This document shows positions 19,126-32,324 of a DNA stretch of 64,000 nucleotides, piece after piece. Under the pieces are notes generated by a model. The model saw only the letters and a list, made by a program, of their open reading frames with translations, did no database searches and was not told where the DNA came from. The position numbers and the translations under genes were made by a program. The DNA comes from Roseateles saccharophilus (GTDB lineage: Bacteria; Pseudomonadota; Gammaproteobacteria; Burkholderiales; Burkholderiaceae_C), in the NCBI RefSeq assembly GCF_004342485.1, contig NZ_SMBU01000015.1, forward strand, positions 1-64,000, written 5' to 3'. Position 1 is the stretch's first letter, and every line of letters starts with the position of its first letter.

Positions 19126-19593
19126 TCAGGCCTTCGTGAATTCGATGGCGCCCTGGGGGAGCAGATACAGGACCAGGGCCCGGCCGCCGCTGACGGTGGG
19201 CGAATGGGCGCTGCCCGGGCCGTACACGACCCAGCCGGCGCCCTGACCGTCGAAGCGGGCGCCCGGGTCCAGGGGCATGACGAGGTCGATCTCGCCGTTG
19301 GGATGGGCGTGGTGGGGGCCGGCGATGGAATCCATGTCGACCACGTCCACCGAGAAGCCGTGCAGGTCATCCGCCGGCTTGAAGATGCGGCCGTAGCGGA
19401 TGCCGCCGCCCTCGCGCTGGCAGAGCCAGCCCTCGCGCACGCCGGCCTCGCAGGCCTGGCGCAGCGCGTCGAAGGTCGGGGAGCCCGGGCCATGGCTGCT
19501 GTTCAGCCAATCCCGCAGCCCGGCGTCCAGCGCGCGGGCCTGCAGCGCGGCGGTCAGCACCGAGAGATCGCGGCGAAACTGTTCGGGGCTCAT
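19126..19593 (-). CDS. DUF4863 family protein (4-hydroxylaminobenzoate lyase-like)
   Basis: 155 residues. A cupin-like core is suggested by HHAHPNGEIDLVMPLD and YGPGSAHSPTVSGGRALVLY. The family includes PnbB, the 4-hydroxylaminobenzoate lyase of nitrobenzoate degraders, but many members sit, as here, at the head of box operons with no nitroaromatic genes nearby. First gene of the operon, with GAGGAAA 5 bases before ATG. Its role in benzoate breakdown is unknown; detoxification or repair of an oxygenated CoA intermediate is a guess. Confidence 0.85.
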   Translation of the reverse strand: MSPEQFRRDLSVLTAALQARALDAGLRDWLNSSHGPGSPTFDALRQACEAGVREGWLCQREGGGIRYGRIFKPADDLHGFSVDVVDMDSIAGPHHAHPNGEIDLVMPLDPGARFDGQGAGWVVYGPGSAHSPTVSGGRALVLYLLPQGAIEFTKA

Positions 19594-19643
19594 TGATTTT
19601 CCTCAAGGATGCTTGACGTGGCAGACTTGAGGCCGGCGCCGTC

Positions 19644-19657
19644 ATGCAGTATTGTGC
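19644..19657 (-). promoter_or_regulatory. Candidate BoxR operator 1
   Basis: ATGCAGTATTGTGC; its reverse complement GCACAATACTGCAT matches two other sites in this region at 12 or 13 of 14 positions. It lies 51 bases upstream of the DUF4863 start, between the divergent operons. TGCA-containing sites are known for the related regulators BzdR and BoxR; the assignment here is inference. Confidence 0.6.
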
Positions 19658-19687
19658 GTGTAGGCAATTTAAGACCACAAGATCACC

Positions 19688-20632
19688 ATGTCAAGCACAA
19701 TAATGCATGTTGACGGGTTGACCCCTAGCGAAGAGGGGCAGGCCGCCGACGCGCCCGAGAGGCATCCCTTCCTCAGCCAGCTGGGCGAGCGGGTGCGGGC
19801 CCTGCGCTCACGCCGCGGCGTGACCCGCAAGACGCTGGCCAGCCTGGCCGACGTCAGCGAGCGGCATCTGGCCAATCTCGAATACGGCACCGGCAACGCG
19901 TCCATCCTGATCCTGCTGCAGGTGGCACAGGCGCTGCAGTGCCCGATGGCCGAGCTGATCGGCGACATCACGACGTCGACGCCCGAGTGGCTGCTGATCC
20001 GCGAACTGCTCGAGCGCCGGGACGAGGCGACGCTGCGGCGCGTGCGCATCGCGATCGGCGACCTGCTGGAACGCGGCGGCGGCCCGGCGGCGAGCGAACC
20101 CAAGCCGCGCAGCCTGCGCATCGCGCTGGTCGGCCTGCGCGGCGCGGGCAAGAGCACGCTGGGCGCCATGCTGGCGGAGGCGCTGGACTTCCCCTTCGTC
20201 GAGCTGAGCCGCGAGATCGAGAAGTTCGCCGGCTGCAGCGTCGGCGAGATCCAGGGCCTGTACGGCCAGGCCGCCTACCGACGCTACGAAAGGCGCGCCC
20301 TCGAGGAGGCGATCCAGATCTATCCCGAGGCGGTGATCGCCACGCCGGGCGGGATCGTGTCCGACCCCGCCACCTTCAATGTGCTGCTGGGCCATTGCAC
20401 GACCGTGTGGCTGCAGGCACAGGCCGAGGACCACATGCAGCGCGTTGCCGCCCAGGGCGACATGCGCCCCATGGCCGCCAGCAAGGAGGCGATGGACGAC
20501 CTGAGGGCCATCCTGGCCGGCCGCACCGCCTTCTACGCCAAGGCCGAGCTGCACGTGGACACCAGCGCCCAGCCGCTGGCGGAAACCTTCGAGCTGCTGC
20601 ACGCCCGCGTGAAGGCATTGATCTCAGGGTAA
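19688..20632 (+). CDS. boxR: BoxR-type transcriptional regulator (HTH plus shikimate-kinase fold)
   Basis: 314 residues. An XRE-type helix-turn-helix at about 35-90 (RVRALRSRRGVTRKTLASLA, SERHLANLEYG) is joined to a shikimate-kinase-like domain from about 140 with a P-loop (GLRGAGKSTLG) and FVELSREIEKFAG. BoxR and the anaerobic homologue BzdR use the kinase-like domain to sense benzoyl-CoA and repress box/bzd promoters until it binds. The gene is divergent from the boxD operon and 113 bases upstream of boxC. The presumed start at 19688 lacks a clear ribosome binding site, and a candidate operator overlaps codons 3-7, which suggests autorepression. Confidence 0.95.
   Translation: MSSTIMHVDGLTPSEEGQAADAPERHPFLSQLGERVRALRSRRGVTRKTLASLADVSERHLANLEYGTGNASILILLQVAQALQCPMAELIGDITTSTPEWLLIRELLERRDEATLRRVRIAIGDLLERGGGPAASEPKPRSLRIALVGLRGAGKSTLGAMLAEALDFPFVELSREIEKFAGCSVGEIQGLYGQAAYRRYERRALEEAIQIYPEAVIATPGGIVSDPATFNVLLGHCTTVWLQAQAEDHMQRVAAQGDMRPMAASKEAMDDLRAILAGRTAFYAKAELHVDTSAQPLAETFELLHARVKALISG
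19695..19708 (+). promoter_or_regulatory. Candidate BoxR operator 2
   Basis: GCACAATAATGCAT. It is in inverted orientation to the site at 19644 and overlaps the first codons of boxR. The two sites are 37 bases apart and could control both divergent promoters. Confidence 0.6.
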
Positions 20633-20648
20633 TCGCCAGGAAGAAAAT

Positions 20649-20727
20649 TGCACTTTACTGCTTGATCTTCACGGAAACACGCACGATACTGCATTTCATC
20701 GCGCAGCCAATGGCTGCACTTTGATGC
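20649..20727 (+). promoter_or_regulatory. boxC promoter region with repeated TGCA sites
   Basis: Two near-identical elements, TGCACTTTACTGC (20649) and TGCACTTTGATGC (20715), flank a third copy of the GCACxATAxTGCAT motif (20681). The region is AT-richer than its surroundings and ends just before the boxC ribosome binding site. It is probably the BoxR-controlled promoter of boxCBA. Confidence 0.55.
20681..20694 (+). promoter_or_regulatory. Candidate BoxR operator 3
   Basis: GCACGATACTGCAT, 52 bases upstream of the boxC start codon. It differs from the reverse complement of operator 1 at one position. Confidence 0.6.
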
Positions 20728-20745
20728 CGATCCAAGGAGCGTGTC

Positions 20746-22425
20746 GTGAGCGATCTTTCCCCCGTCCAGTCCATCGCGCCGCGAGTGGACTACCAGACCC
20801 ACCCGAGCCGGTACCGGCACTGGAAGCTGACGTTCGACGGCCCGGTGGCCCGTCTGGCGGCGGACTTCGACGAGAACGGCGGCCTGCGCCCCGGCTACAA
20901 GCTCAAGCTCAACAGCTATGACCTGGGCGTCGACATCGAGCTGAACGACGCGCTGCAGCGCGTCCGCTTCGAGCACCCCGAGGTGCGCACGGTGGTCGTC
21001 ACGAGCAACAAGGACAAGATCTTCTGCTCGGGCGCCAACATCTACATGCTGGGCGTCTCCAGCCACGCCTGGAAGGTGAACTTCTGCAAGTTCACCAACG
21101 AGACCCGCAACGGCATCGAGGACTCCAGCGCGCACAGCGGCCTGAAGTTCCTGGCGGCCGTGAACGGCGCCTGCGCCGGCGGCGGCTACGAGCTGGCGCT
21201 GGCCTGCGACGAGATCCTGCTCGTCGACGACCGTTCCAGCGCCGTCAGCCTGCCCGAGGTGCCGCTGCTGGGCGTGCTGCCCGGCACCGGCGGACTGACC
21301 CGCGTCACCGACAAGCGCAAGGTCCGCCACGATCTGGCCGACATCTTCTGCACGACGACCGAAGGCGTGCGCGGCCAGCGCGCCAAGGACTGGCGCCTGG
21401 TCGACGACATCGCCAAGCCGGCCCAGTTCGCCACCAGGGTGCAGGCGCGGGCGCTGGAACTCGCCGAGGGCAGCAATCGCCCGGCCGGCGAAGCCGGCGT
21501 CGCGTTCCCGCCGCTGCAGCGCACGGTCGAGACCGACGCCCTGGCCTACACCCATGTGCGCGTCGACATCGACCGCGCCAAGCGCGTCGCCAGCTTCCTG
21601 ATCCGTGGCCCGCAGGCCGCCGTGCCGACCGATGTGGCCGGCATCGTCGCCCAGGGCGCCGCCTGGTACCCGCTGGCGTTGGCGCGCGACCTCGAGGACG
21701 CCATCCTGTCCATGCGCACCAACGAGCTGGACATCGGCACCTGGCTGATCAAGACCGAGGGCGATGCGGAAGGCCTGCTGGCCAGCGACGCCGTGCTGCT
21801 GGCCCACCAGGACCACTGGCTGGTGCGCGAAACCATCGGCTATCTGCGCCGCACCTTCAGCCGCCTGGACGTGTCCTCGCGCAGCCTGTTCGCGCTCGTG
21901 GAGCCGGGCTCCTGCTTCGCCGGCTCGCTGCTGGAAACCGCCCTGGCCTGCGACCGCATCTACCACCTGGCCCTGCCCGACGACGCGGCCCGCGCGCCGA
22001 AGATCACCGTGGGCGAGGCCAACTTCGGCCTGTTCCCGATGGCGACCGGCCAGAGCCGCCTGGGCCGCCGCTTCTACGACGAGGCGGCCGCGCTCGACGC
22101 CGTGCGGGCCCAGGCCGGCAAGCCGCTGGACGCAGACGCTGCCTTCGCGCTGGGCCTGGTCACCAGCAACCCCGACGACATCGACTGGGCCGACGAGACG
22201 CGCATCGCCATCGAGGAGCGCGTCGCGATGAGCCCCGACGCGCTGACCGGCATGGAAGCCAACCTGCGCTTCAACGGCCCCGAAAACATGGTCACCCGCG
22301 TCTTCGGCCGGCTCACCGCATGGCAGAACTGGATCTTCCAGCGCCCCAACGCCGTCGGCGAGAAGGGTGCGCTGAAGGTTTTCGGCAAGGGCGACAAGGC
22401 CGTTTTTGACTTCAACCGGGTTTGA
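20746..22425 (+). CDS. boxC: 2,3-epoxybenzoyl-CoA dihydrolase (benzoyl-CoA-dihydrodiol lyase)
   Basis: 559 residues from a GTG start 6 bases after AAGGAG. Two crotonase-like halves: the first has the oxyanion-hole blocks SNKDKIFCSGANIYML and NGACAGGGYELALACDEI, with PLLGVLPGTGGLTR following. The length is typical of BoxC, about twice a simple crotonase. It opens the non-aromatic ring of the epoxide, releasing formate and giving 3,4-dehydroadipyl-CoA semialdehyde. First gene of the plus-strand box operon; boxB follows after 11 bases. Confidence 0.95.
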   Translation: MSDLSPVQSIAPRVDYQTHPSRYRHWKLTFDGPVARLAADFDENGGLRPGYKLKLNSYDLGVDIELNDALQRVRFEHPEVRTVVVTSNKDKIFCSGANIYMLGVSSHAWKVNFCKFTNETRNGIEDSSAHSGLKFLAAVNGACAGGGYELALACDEILLVDDRSSAVSLPEVPLLGVLPGTGGLTRVTDKRKVRHDLADIFCTTTEGVRGQRAKDWRLVDDIAKPAQFATRVQARALELAEGSNRPAGEAGVAFPPLQRTVETDALAYTHVRVDIDRAKRVASFLIRGPQAAVPTDVAGIVAQGAAWYPLALARDLEDAILSMRTNELDIGTWLIKTEGDAEGLLASDAVLLAHQDHWLVRETIGYLRRTFSRLDVSSRSLFALVEPGSCFAGSLLETALACDRIYHLALPDDAARAPKITVGEANFGLFPMATGQSRLGRRFYDEAAALDAVRAQAGKPLDADAAFALGLVTSNPDDIDWADETRIAIEERVAMSPDALTGMEANLRFNGPENMVTRVFGRLTAWQNWIFQRPNAVGEKGALKVFGKGDKAVFDFNRV

Positions 22426-22436
22426 GGAGCACACAC

Positions 22437-23864
<1,428 letters not shown>

Positions 23865-23918
23865 CCCACCCTGGACACCGGAGCCTCGCGAAGGCCCCGG
23901 TGCATAGGAGATACCGAC

Positions 23919-25181
23919 ATGGACGCCTCCGACGTGATCGTCATCAAGCAGCATCTGATCGACCCCGAGATCTGCATCCGCTGCAACACCTGCGAAGCGA
24001 CCTGCCCGGTCGGCGCCATCACGCACGACAGCCGCAACTACGTCGTCGATGCGCAGAAGTGCAACTTCTGCATGGCCTGCGTGCCGCCCTGCCCCACCGG
24101 CTCCATCGACAACTGGCGCACCGTGCCGAAGGCGCTGGCCTACAGCGTCGAGGCGCAGCTGGGCTGGGACGAACTGCCGGCGGAGCTGCCGGCCGAACAG
24201 CTGGGCAGCGGCGCGCCGGTGGAGGAGCCGCTGGCCCCGCAACTGCCGGCACGCGCCGACCTCGACGCCGCGTTCAACAGCGCCGCCTATGGCGCCACGC
24301 AGCCGCCGTGGAGCGCCGCCCATGCCTACACCAACCTCTACGGCCCGAAAGCGGCCGAGAGGTATGTGACTGCCACCGTGGCCGGCAATGTGCGCGTCAC
24401 CGAGGTCGGCACCGACTACGACACCCACCACATCGTCCTGGACTTCGGCGCCATGCCCTTCCCGGTGCTGGAGGGCCAGAGCATCGGCATCCTGCCGCCT
24501 GGCGCCGACGACAAGGGCCGCGCCCACCACGCCCGCCAGTACTCCATCGCCAGCCCGCGCAACGGCGAGCGCAAGGGCTACAACAACCTGTCGCTGACGA
24601 TCAAGCGGGTGCTGCAGGATCACGACGGCAGGCCGGTCCGCGGCGTCGCGAGCAACTACATGTGCGACCTCAAGGTCGGCGACACGGTTCAGGTCATCGG
24701 CCCCTTCGGCAGCAGCTTCCTGATGCCCAACCATCCCGGCAGCCACATCGTCATGATCTGCACGGGCACCGGCTCCGCGCCCATGCGTGCGATGACGGAA
24801 TGGCGCCGCCGGCTGCGCGCCAGCGGCAAGTTCGAGGGCGGGAAGCTGATGCTGTTCTTCGGCGCCCGCACGCAGCAGGAGCTGCCCTACTTCGGCCCGC
24901 TGCAGAACCTGCCGCGTGACTTCATCGACATCAACTTCGCCTTCTCGCGCACGCCGGGCCAGCCGCGCAAATACGTGCAGGACGCGATGCGTGAACGCAG
25001 CGCCGACCTTGCGGCCCTGCTGGCCGACCCGAACGCGCACTTCTATGTCTGCGGCCTGAAGGCGATGGAGGAAGGCGTCGTGCTGGCCCTGCGCGAAGTG
25101 GCCCGCCAGGCCGGCCTCGACTGGGGGCAGCTCGGCGCTGCGCTGAAGCGCGAAGGCCGCCTGCAGCTCGAAACCTACTGA
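23919..25181 (+). CDS. boxA: Benzoyl-CoA 2,3-epoxidase, reductase subunit
   Basis: 420 residues. Two 4Fe-4S clusters are coordinated by [12 protein letters not shown] (about 18-29) and [12 protein letters not shown]. An acidic linker follows, then a ferredoxin-NADP+ reductase-like module with the FAD motif RQYSIASP and the NADPH block [12 protein letters not shown], ending in the typical ETY. It passes electrons from NADPH to BoxB. A 30-base gap separates it from the dehydrogenase gene. Confidence 0.95.
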   Translation: MDASDVIVIKQHLIDPEICIRCNTCEATCPVGAITHDSRNYVVDAQKCNFCMACVPPCPTGSIDNWRTVPKALAYSVEAQLGWDELPAELPAEQLGSGAPVEEPLAPQLPARADLDAAFNSAAYGATQPPWSAAHAYTNLYGPKAAERYVTATVAGNVRVTEVGTDYDTHHIVLDFGAMPFPVLEGQSIGILPPGADDKGRAHHARQYSIASPRNGERKGYNNLSLTIKRVLQDHDGRPVRGVASNYMCDLKVGDTVQVIGPFGSSFLMPNHPGSHIVMICTGTGSAPMRAMTEWRRRLRASGKFEGGKLMLFFGARTQQELPYFGPLQNLPRDFIDINFAFSRTPGQPRKYVQDAMRERSADLAALLADPNAHFYVCGLKAMEEGVVLALREVARQAGLDWGQLGAALKREGRLQLETY

Positions 25182-25211
25182 ACGCACGGGCGCCCGCCGC
25201 CCGCATTCCCA

Positions 25212-26687
25212 ATGAAAACCCTGGACGATGTGCTGGTCATCGGCGCGGGCGTCATGGGCATCGGCATCGCGCAGGTCGCGGCCGAGGCCGGGCACCGCGT
25301 CTTCCTCTTCGATGCCCGCGAGGGCGCTGCAGCCCAGGCGCGCGACACCCTCGCCGCGCAGCTGGACCAACTTGTGGCGAAAGGCCGGCGCAGCCGCGCG
25401 GCCGCCGATGCCACCCTCGGCCTGCTGACGCCGGTCGCGCAGCTGCGCGACGCCGCCTGCGCCGGCCTCGCGATCGAAGCCATCGTGGAGAAGCTGGAGG
25501 CCAAGCGCGGCCTGCTGGCGGAGCTGGAGGGCCTGCTGGGCGACGACGCCATCCTCGCGTCCAACACCTCCTCGATCAGCATCACCAAGATCGCCGCCGG
25601 CCTGCGCCGCCCTGAGCGCGTGGTGGGCATGCATTTCTTCAACCCGGTGCCGCTGATGCGCCTCGTGGAGGTCGTGCGTGGCCTGCAGACGTCCGACGAG
25701 GTCGTCCGGCGCGTGACCGAGATGGCCGTGGCCTGGGGCAAGACGCCGGTGACGGCGCTGAGCACGCCCGGCTTCATCGTCAACCGCATCGCCCGGCCCT
25801 ACTACGCCGAGGCCCTGATGCTGCTGCAGGAGCGCGCCGCCGCCCCCGAGGCCCTGGACGCCTGCCTGCGCGCGGCGGGCTTCCGCATGGGGCCCTGCGA
25901 GCTGATGGACCTGATCGGGCACGACACCAATTTCTCGGTCACGACCTCGGTGTTCGAGGCCAACTTCTTCGACCGCCGCTTCACGCCCTCGCTGGTGCAG
26001 CGCGAGCTTGTCGACGGTGGCCTGCTCGGGCGCAAGAGCGGCCGCGGCTTCTACCGCTACCCGGAGGGCGCCCCGGCGCCGACCGCGGCCGAGATGAGCG
26101 CGCCGGACCCGGCCAAGCCCGTGACCATCCATGGCAGCGACCCGCTGGCCGCGCAGTTCTTGGCCACGCTGAAGGCCCGCGGCTGCAGCGTCGTGCACCG
26201 CCCGGACAGCGCCTGGACCGGCCTGGAGGTCGGCGGCGCCCGCCTCGTGCGCACCGACGGCCGCACGGCCCGGGAGCTGCAGCGCACGGCCGGTGCCGGC
26301 GACGTGGCCGTCTTCGACGAGGTCCTCGGCCCGCCCGGCGCGCTGGCCTTCGCGACGGCGGGCGACCCGGCCTGGCGGCAGCGGGCCGCCGGCTGGCTGC
26401 ATCTGCTCGGCTTCCAGCCCATCGCCGTCGAGGACGCACCGGGCCTGGTCGTCGCGCGCACGCTGGCCATGCTGGTCAACGAAGCGGCGGACGCCGTGCA
26501 GCAGGGCGTCTGCTCGCCAGCGGGTGCCGACGCGGCGATGCGCCTGGGCGTCAACTACCCCCAGGGCCCCTTCGAATGGCTGGACCGGATGGGCGCCGCA
26601 CGCGTGGTGGCCCTCGTCGAGTCGCTGGATAACCACTATCGGGGCGAGCGCTACCGCGTCAGCCCCGGACTGAGGAGGCAAGCATGA
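25212..26687 (+). CDS. paaH: 3-hydroxyacyl-CoA dehydrogenase (PaaH-like)
   Basis: 491 residues. N-terminal Rossmann motif [11 protein letters not shown], the HFFNPVPLM catalytic block and two C-terminal domains (the second ending in [17 protein letters not shown]), the two-fold C-terminal layout of PaaH. It should oxidise 3-hydroxyadipyl-CoA to beta-ketoadipyl-CoA with NAD+. It follows boxA by 30 bases and overlaps the enoyl-CoA hydratase start by 4 bases, so the beta-oxidation steps are part of the box operon. Confidence 0.92.
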   Translation: MKTLDDVLVIGAGVMGIGIAQVAAEAGHRVFLFDAREGAAAQARDTLAAQLDQLVAKGRRSRAAADATLGLLTPVAQLRDAACAGLAIEAIVEKLEAKRGLLAELEGLLGDDAILASNTSSISITKIAAGLRRPERVVGMHFFNPVPLMRLVEVVRGLQTSDEVVRRVTEMAVAWGKTPVTALSTPGFIVNRIARPYYAEALMLLQERAAAPEALDACLRAAGFRMGPCELMDLIGHDTNFSVTTSVFEANFFDRRFTPSLVQRELVDGGLLGRKSGRGFYRYPEGAPAPTAAEMSAPDPAKPVTIHGSDPLAAQFLATLKARGCSVVHRPDSAWTGLEVGGARLVRTDGRTARELQRTAGAGDVAVFDEVLGPPGALAFATAGDPAWRQRAAGWLHLLGFQPIAVEDAPGLVVARTLAMLVNEAADAVQQGVCSPAGADAAMRLGVNYPQGPFEWLDRMGAARVVALVESLDNHYRGERYRVSPGLRRQA

Positions 26688-27457
26688 GTTTTCGCATCGA
26701 GCGCCGGGCTGACGGCGTGGTCGAGCTGGTGCTGGGCCCGGAGGGCACATTGCCCAGCTGTGACCGCGACGAGCACGCCGAGCTCGGCAGGATCTGGGGC
26801 CGGCTCGCGGCCGACCCTGAGGCGCGCTGCATCCTGGTCCGCAGCGAAGGCAAGGGCTTCAGCGCCGGTGGCCAGATCGCGCTGGTCGAGGAGATGCTGG
26901 CCAGCGAGGCTGCGCGCCTACGCGTGATGCGCGAGGCCCGCGAGCTGGTGCAGGGCATGATGGATTGCGACCTGCCCATCGTCTCGGCGATCAACGGCGC
27001 GGCCGTTGGCGCCGGTGCCGCTCTGGCCCTGCTGGCGGATGTCTCCATCGCCGCCGAGAACGCGAAGATCATCGACGGCCACACCAAGCTCGGCGTGGCG
27101 GCCGGCGACCACGCCGCCGTCATCTGGCCGCTGCTGTGCGGCATGGCCAAGGCCAAGTACCACCTGCTGACCTGCGCCCCGCTGAGCGGCGCCGAGGCCG
27201 AGCGCATCGGCCTCGTCAGCCTTTGCGTGCCGGCCGACGAGCTGCTGGCCCGCGCCCGGGAAGTCGCCGGACAACTGGCCGGCGGCAGCCGCACAGCCAT
27301 CGCCTTCACGAAGCGCAGCCTGAACCACTGGCTGCGAGCGGCCTGGCCGAGCTTCGAGCATTCGCTGGCACTGGAGATCCTCGGCTTCGCGGGCGCCGAC
27401 GCGCGCGAAGGCCTGCAGGCGCTGCAGGACAAGCGCGCACCGCGCTTCGCGCCGTGA
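26684..27457 (+). CDS. Enoyl-CoA hydratase/isomerase family protein
   Basis: 257 residues, crotonase fold with [17 protein letters not shown] and [20 protein letters not shown] as oxyanion-hole segments. It probably isomerises or hydrates 3,4-dehydroadipyl-CoA to 3-hydroxyadipyl-CoA. The usual catalytic Glu of the 140s region is not evident ([13 protein letters not shown]), so an isomerase role is equally possible. It is coupled to the upstream dehydrogenase (ATGA) and to the downstream MaoC gene (GTGA). Confidence 0.88.
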   Translation: MSFRIERRADGVVELVLGPEGTLPSCDRDEHAELGRIWGRLAADPEARCILVRSEGKGFSAGGQIALVEEMLASEAARLRVMREARELVQGMMDCDLPIVSAINGAAVGAGAALALLADVSIAAENAKIIDGHTKLGVAAGDHAAVIWPLLCGMAKAKYHLLTCAPLSGAEAERIGLVSLCVPADELLARAREVAGQLAGGSRTAIAFTKRSLNHWLRAAWPSFEHSLALEILGFAGADAREGLQALQDKRAPRFAP

Positions 27458-27875
27458 AGTTCGCCGAATTCCAGGCCGGCCAGGTCATCACGGCCGGCCC
27501 GTACGCGGTCGGCGAGGCGGACATCCTGGCCTTCGCCCGGCAGTGGGACCCGCAGTGGTTCCATACCGATCCCGTCGCCGCCGCGAACGGCCCCTTCGAG
27601 GGGCTGATCGCCAGCGGCTGGCACACCTGCTGCATCGCGATGCGCCTGATTGCCGATGGCCCGCTGCAGGGCTCGGAAAGCTATGCCTCACCCGGCCTCG
27701 CCAGCCTCCGATGGCCGCACCCCGTGCGCCCCGGCGACCAGCTGCGGCTGACGGCCAGCGTCATCGAAGCACGGCGCTCCAGCCGCGGCCTCGGCATCGT
27801 CCGCTGGCGCTGGCAGCTCCACAACCAGCACGGCCAGGAGGTGCTCGACCTCGACGCCACCAGCCTCTTCAAGCC

Positions 27876-27879
<4 letters not shown>
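27454..27879 (+). CDS. MaoC-like (R)-hydratase domain protein
   Basis: 141 residues from a GTG start that overlaps the upstream stop. Hot-dog fold with the hydratase-2-type motif [14 protein letters not shown] and GLIASGWHT. Proteins of this type hydrate enoyl-CoA thioesters. Here it probably adds a second hydratase to the lower box pathway or handles an (R)-isomer. Its stop overlaps the thiolase start (ATGA). Confidence 0.85.
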
Positions 27880-29078
<1,199 letters not shown>

Positions 29079-29154
29079 CTCGGCAACACGAGTCGAGTGC
29101 GAGAGCGCGCTGCCGGCATGCCGCTCACCGCGCTGCCCACGGATTGGCTTCGAT

Positions 29155-30054
29155 CTACCGCTGCTCCCGCCAGCGGCTCGGCGACTGCCCCGTCAGGCGC
29201 TGGAAGAAGCGCGTGAAATAAGCCGGGTCCGCGAAGCCGAGGCCGTCGGAGATCTGGCGCACCTGCAGCGTCGTATAGCCCAGCTCGCGCTTGGCCTCCA
29301 GCAGCAGGCGCTGGTGCAGCACGTCCAGCGCCGAGCAGCGCAGATGCTGTCGGCACAGGCGGTTCAGCTGCGTCGTCGTGATGCCCAGCGGCGCCGCCAG
29401 CTGGTCCAGGTTGGGGTGGCTGCGGAAGTGGCGCTCGACCTGCTCGCGGTAGCGCGCCAGATGCTGGATGACCCGCCCGGCGGGCTCCAGCTCGGGCGGC
29501 GCCTCGGCCTGGGCCAGCAGCGGCGGCAGCCGGGCCACCAGGGCCGCGGCCATCAGCACGGCACCGTCCAGCACCTGGGCGCGCCAGGCCGCCGTGCCCG
29601 CATAGTCATGCTGCAGGGCCTGAGCGATGGCGGGCAGGGCCTGGCCCTGCGGCGAGCCCCTCTCCAGCGCCGCTGCGCGGGGGGCCGACAAGGCCCCCCA
29701 TAACGCGGGCGACGCCCCCGGCAGGTGGCGCAGCCGCGCCTGGTCCAGCGTGACGACATGGCCCACCGTGTCCGGCGCGAACTCGAAGCCATGCACCACC
29801 AGCATGGGCACCCAGACGACGGCCGGCCCCTGCAGCACCAGCGGCTGGCCGTCGATCTGCACCCGCGCCGTGCCGGACTCGATGAGCAGCAGTTGCACCA
29901 GCGATGCATGCCGGTGCGGCTTGATTTCCCAATTGTGCAATCGGCTGCGGTCGGCGATGGACTCCAGATGCAGGCCGTCCAGCGCCGCATCCTTTCCCAA
30001 TTCGCCATAAAGCTCGAACAGGGGTGGCGAGGAAGGCGGCCGGCTTTTCTTCAT
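29155..30054 (-). CDS. pobR: AraC-family regulator, probable activator of pobA
   Basis: 299 residues. N-terminal cupin-like sensor domain (PHRHASLVQLLLIESG) and C-terminal double helix-turn-helix of the AraC/XylS family (DQLAAPLGITTTQLNRLC; QVRQISDGLGFADPAYFTRF). Divergent from pobA with a 95-base intergenic region, the classic position of the AraC-type PobR that activates pobA in response to 4-hydroxybenzoate in pseudomonads and relatives. The effector is inferred from context. Confidence 0.88.
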   Translation of the reverse strand: MKKSRPPSSPPLFELYGELGKDAALDGLHLESIADRSRLHNWEIKPHRHASLVQLLLIESGTARVQIDGQPLVLQGPAVVWVPMLVVHGFEFAPDTVGHVVTLDQARLRHLPGASPALWGALSAPRAAALERGSPQGQALPAIAQALQHDYAGTAAWRAQVLDGAVLMAAALVARLPPLLAQAEAPPELEPAGRVIQHLARYREQVERHFRSHPNLDQLAAPLGITTTQLNRLCRQHLRCSALDVLHQRLLLEAKRELGYTTLQVRQISDGLGFADPAYFTRFFQRLTGQSPSRWREQR

Positions 30055-30056
30055 AG

Positions 30057-31331
<1,275 letters not shown>

Positions 31332-31335
31332 GCGC

Positions 31336-32229
31336 TCAGCGCGGCCGCGGCTCGCGCACCAGCTTCATCAGCAGCGCCGCGGTGCGCTGCGTCAGCGGCG
31401 TGGAGCGCTTCAGCGCCGGCGTCACCAGGCAGAGCGTCGTGTGCACCCGGGCATCCGCGAAGGGCGTGACGGCCAGGCGCTCCGGATGCTCGAAGGCGCG
31501 CAGCGCGTCCTCCCCCAACGCCGCGTGGCCGAGGCCGGCGGCCACCAGGTCCAGGATGGCCGGCACGCTCGACACCTCCCAGTCGACGCGCAGCTGCACA
31601 CCGGCCATCGCGGCGGCGTCCTCCATGCGCTTGCGGAACACCTGGCCGCGCTGCGGCATAACCAGGGGATAGCGCGACAGCCCGGCCAGCGTCAGCGGCC
31701 CCGGTGGCGCGGCACCGGCCGGGCTCAGCAGCACCAGGCGCTCTTCGCGCAGCGGCAGGATCTCCAGCGCCGCCAGCGGCTCGGGGTTGTAGACCAGGGC
31801 CAGGTCGGCCCGCCCCGACACCAGCCACTCGGTGAGATGGGTGGAGAAGCCCTCCATGACGACGAGGCGGGCGCGCGGGCAGCTGGCCCGGAAGGCCTCG
31901 ATCAGCGGCAGGGTCAGCAGCCGCGCCTGCGTCGGCGGCATGGCGACGACGATCTGGCCGACCGGCTCGTTGCGGTGGGCGGAGAGGTCGTCGCGCGCCT
32001 GGGCCACCAGGTGCAGGATGCCCTGGCCATGCTCCAGCAACCGGCGCCCGGCCTCGGTCAGCTCCACGCCGCGGCCGTTGCGCAGGAACAGGGTCTCGTG
32101 CAGCTCCGTCTCCAGCGCCCGCACCTGCCGGCTCAGCGCCGGCTGGGCCACGCCCAGCACCAGCGCCGCCTTGCTGAAGCTGCCGTGCTCGGCCACCTGG
32201 ATGAAGTACTCGATCTGGTTCAGCGTCAT
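31336..32229 (-). CDS. LysR-family regulator divergent from the pmd operon
   Basis: 297 residues. N-terminal winged helix-turn-helix (EHGSFSKAALVLGVAQPALS) followed by a two-lobe effector domain. It is divergent from the first pmd gene and converges with pobA at 4 bases. In Comamonas a LysR gene (pmdR) holds this position, so regulation of protocatechuate meta-cleavage is likely; the inducer is unknown. Confidence 0.88.
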   Translation of the reverse strand: MTLNQIEYFIQVAEHGSFSKAALVLGVAQPALSRQVRALETELHETLFLRNGRGVELTEAGRRLLEHGQGILHLVAQARDDLSAHRNEPVGQIVVAMPPTQARLLTLPLIEAFRASCPRARLVVMEGFSTHLTEWLVSGRADLALVYNPEPLAALEILPLREERLVLLSPAGAAPPGPLTLAGLSRYPLVMPQRGQVFRKRMEDAAAMAGVQLRVDWEVSSVPAILDLVAAGLGHAALGEDALRAFEHPERLAVTPFADARVHTTLCLVTPALKRSTPLTQRTAALLMKLVREPRPR

Positions 32230-32260
32230 GCCGTCATCTTGTCAGAGGCCATGCCGAATC

Positions 32261-32275
32261 GCTATAGCAGATAGC
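32261..32275. promoter_or_regulatory. LysR-type binding motif in the pmd promoter region
   Basis: GCTAT-AGCAG-ATAGC, a perfect 5-bp inverted repeat with the T-N11-A layout expected of LysR regulators, located 31 bases upstream of the LysR start and 50 bases upstream of the pmdU-type gene. Confidence 0.6.
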
Positions 32276-32324
32276 GCCAGCCAGACCTAGCGCGACAGGG
32301 CTGCACTGAGAAGAATCGCGCCCC

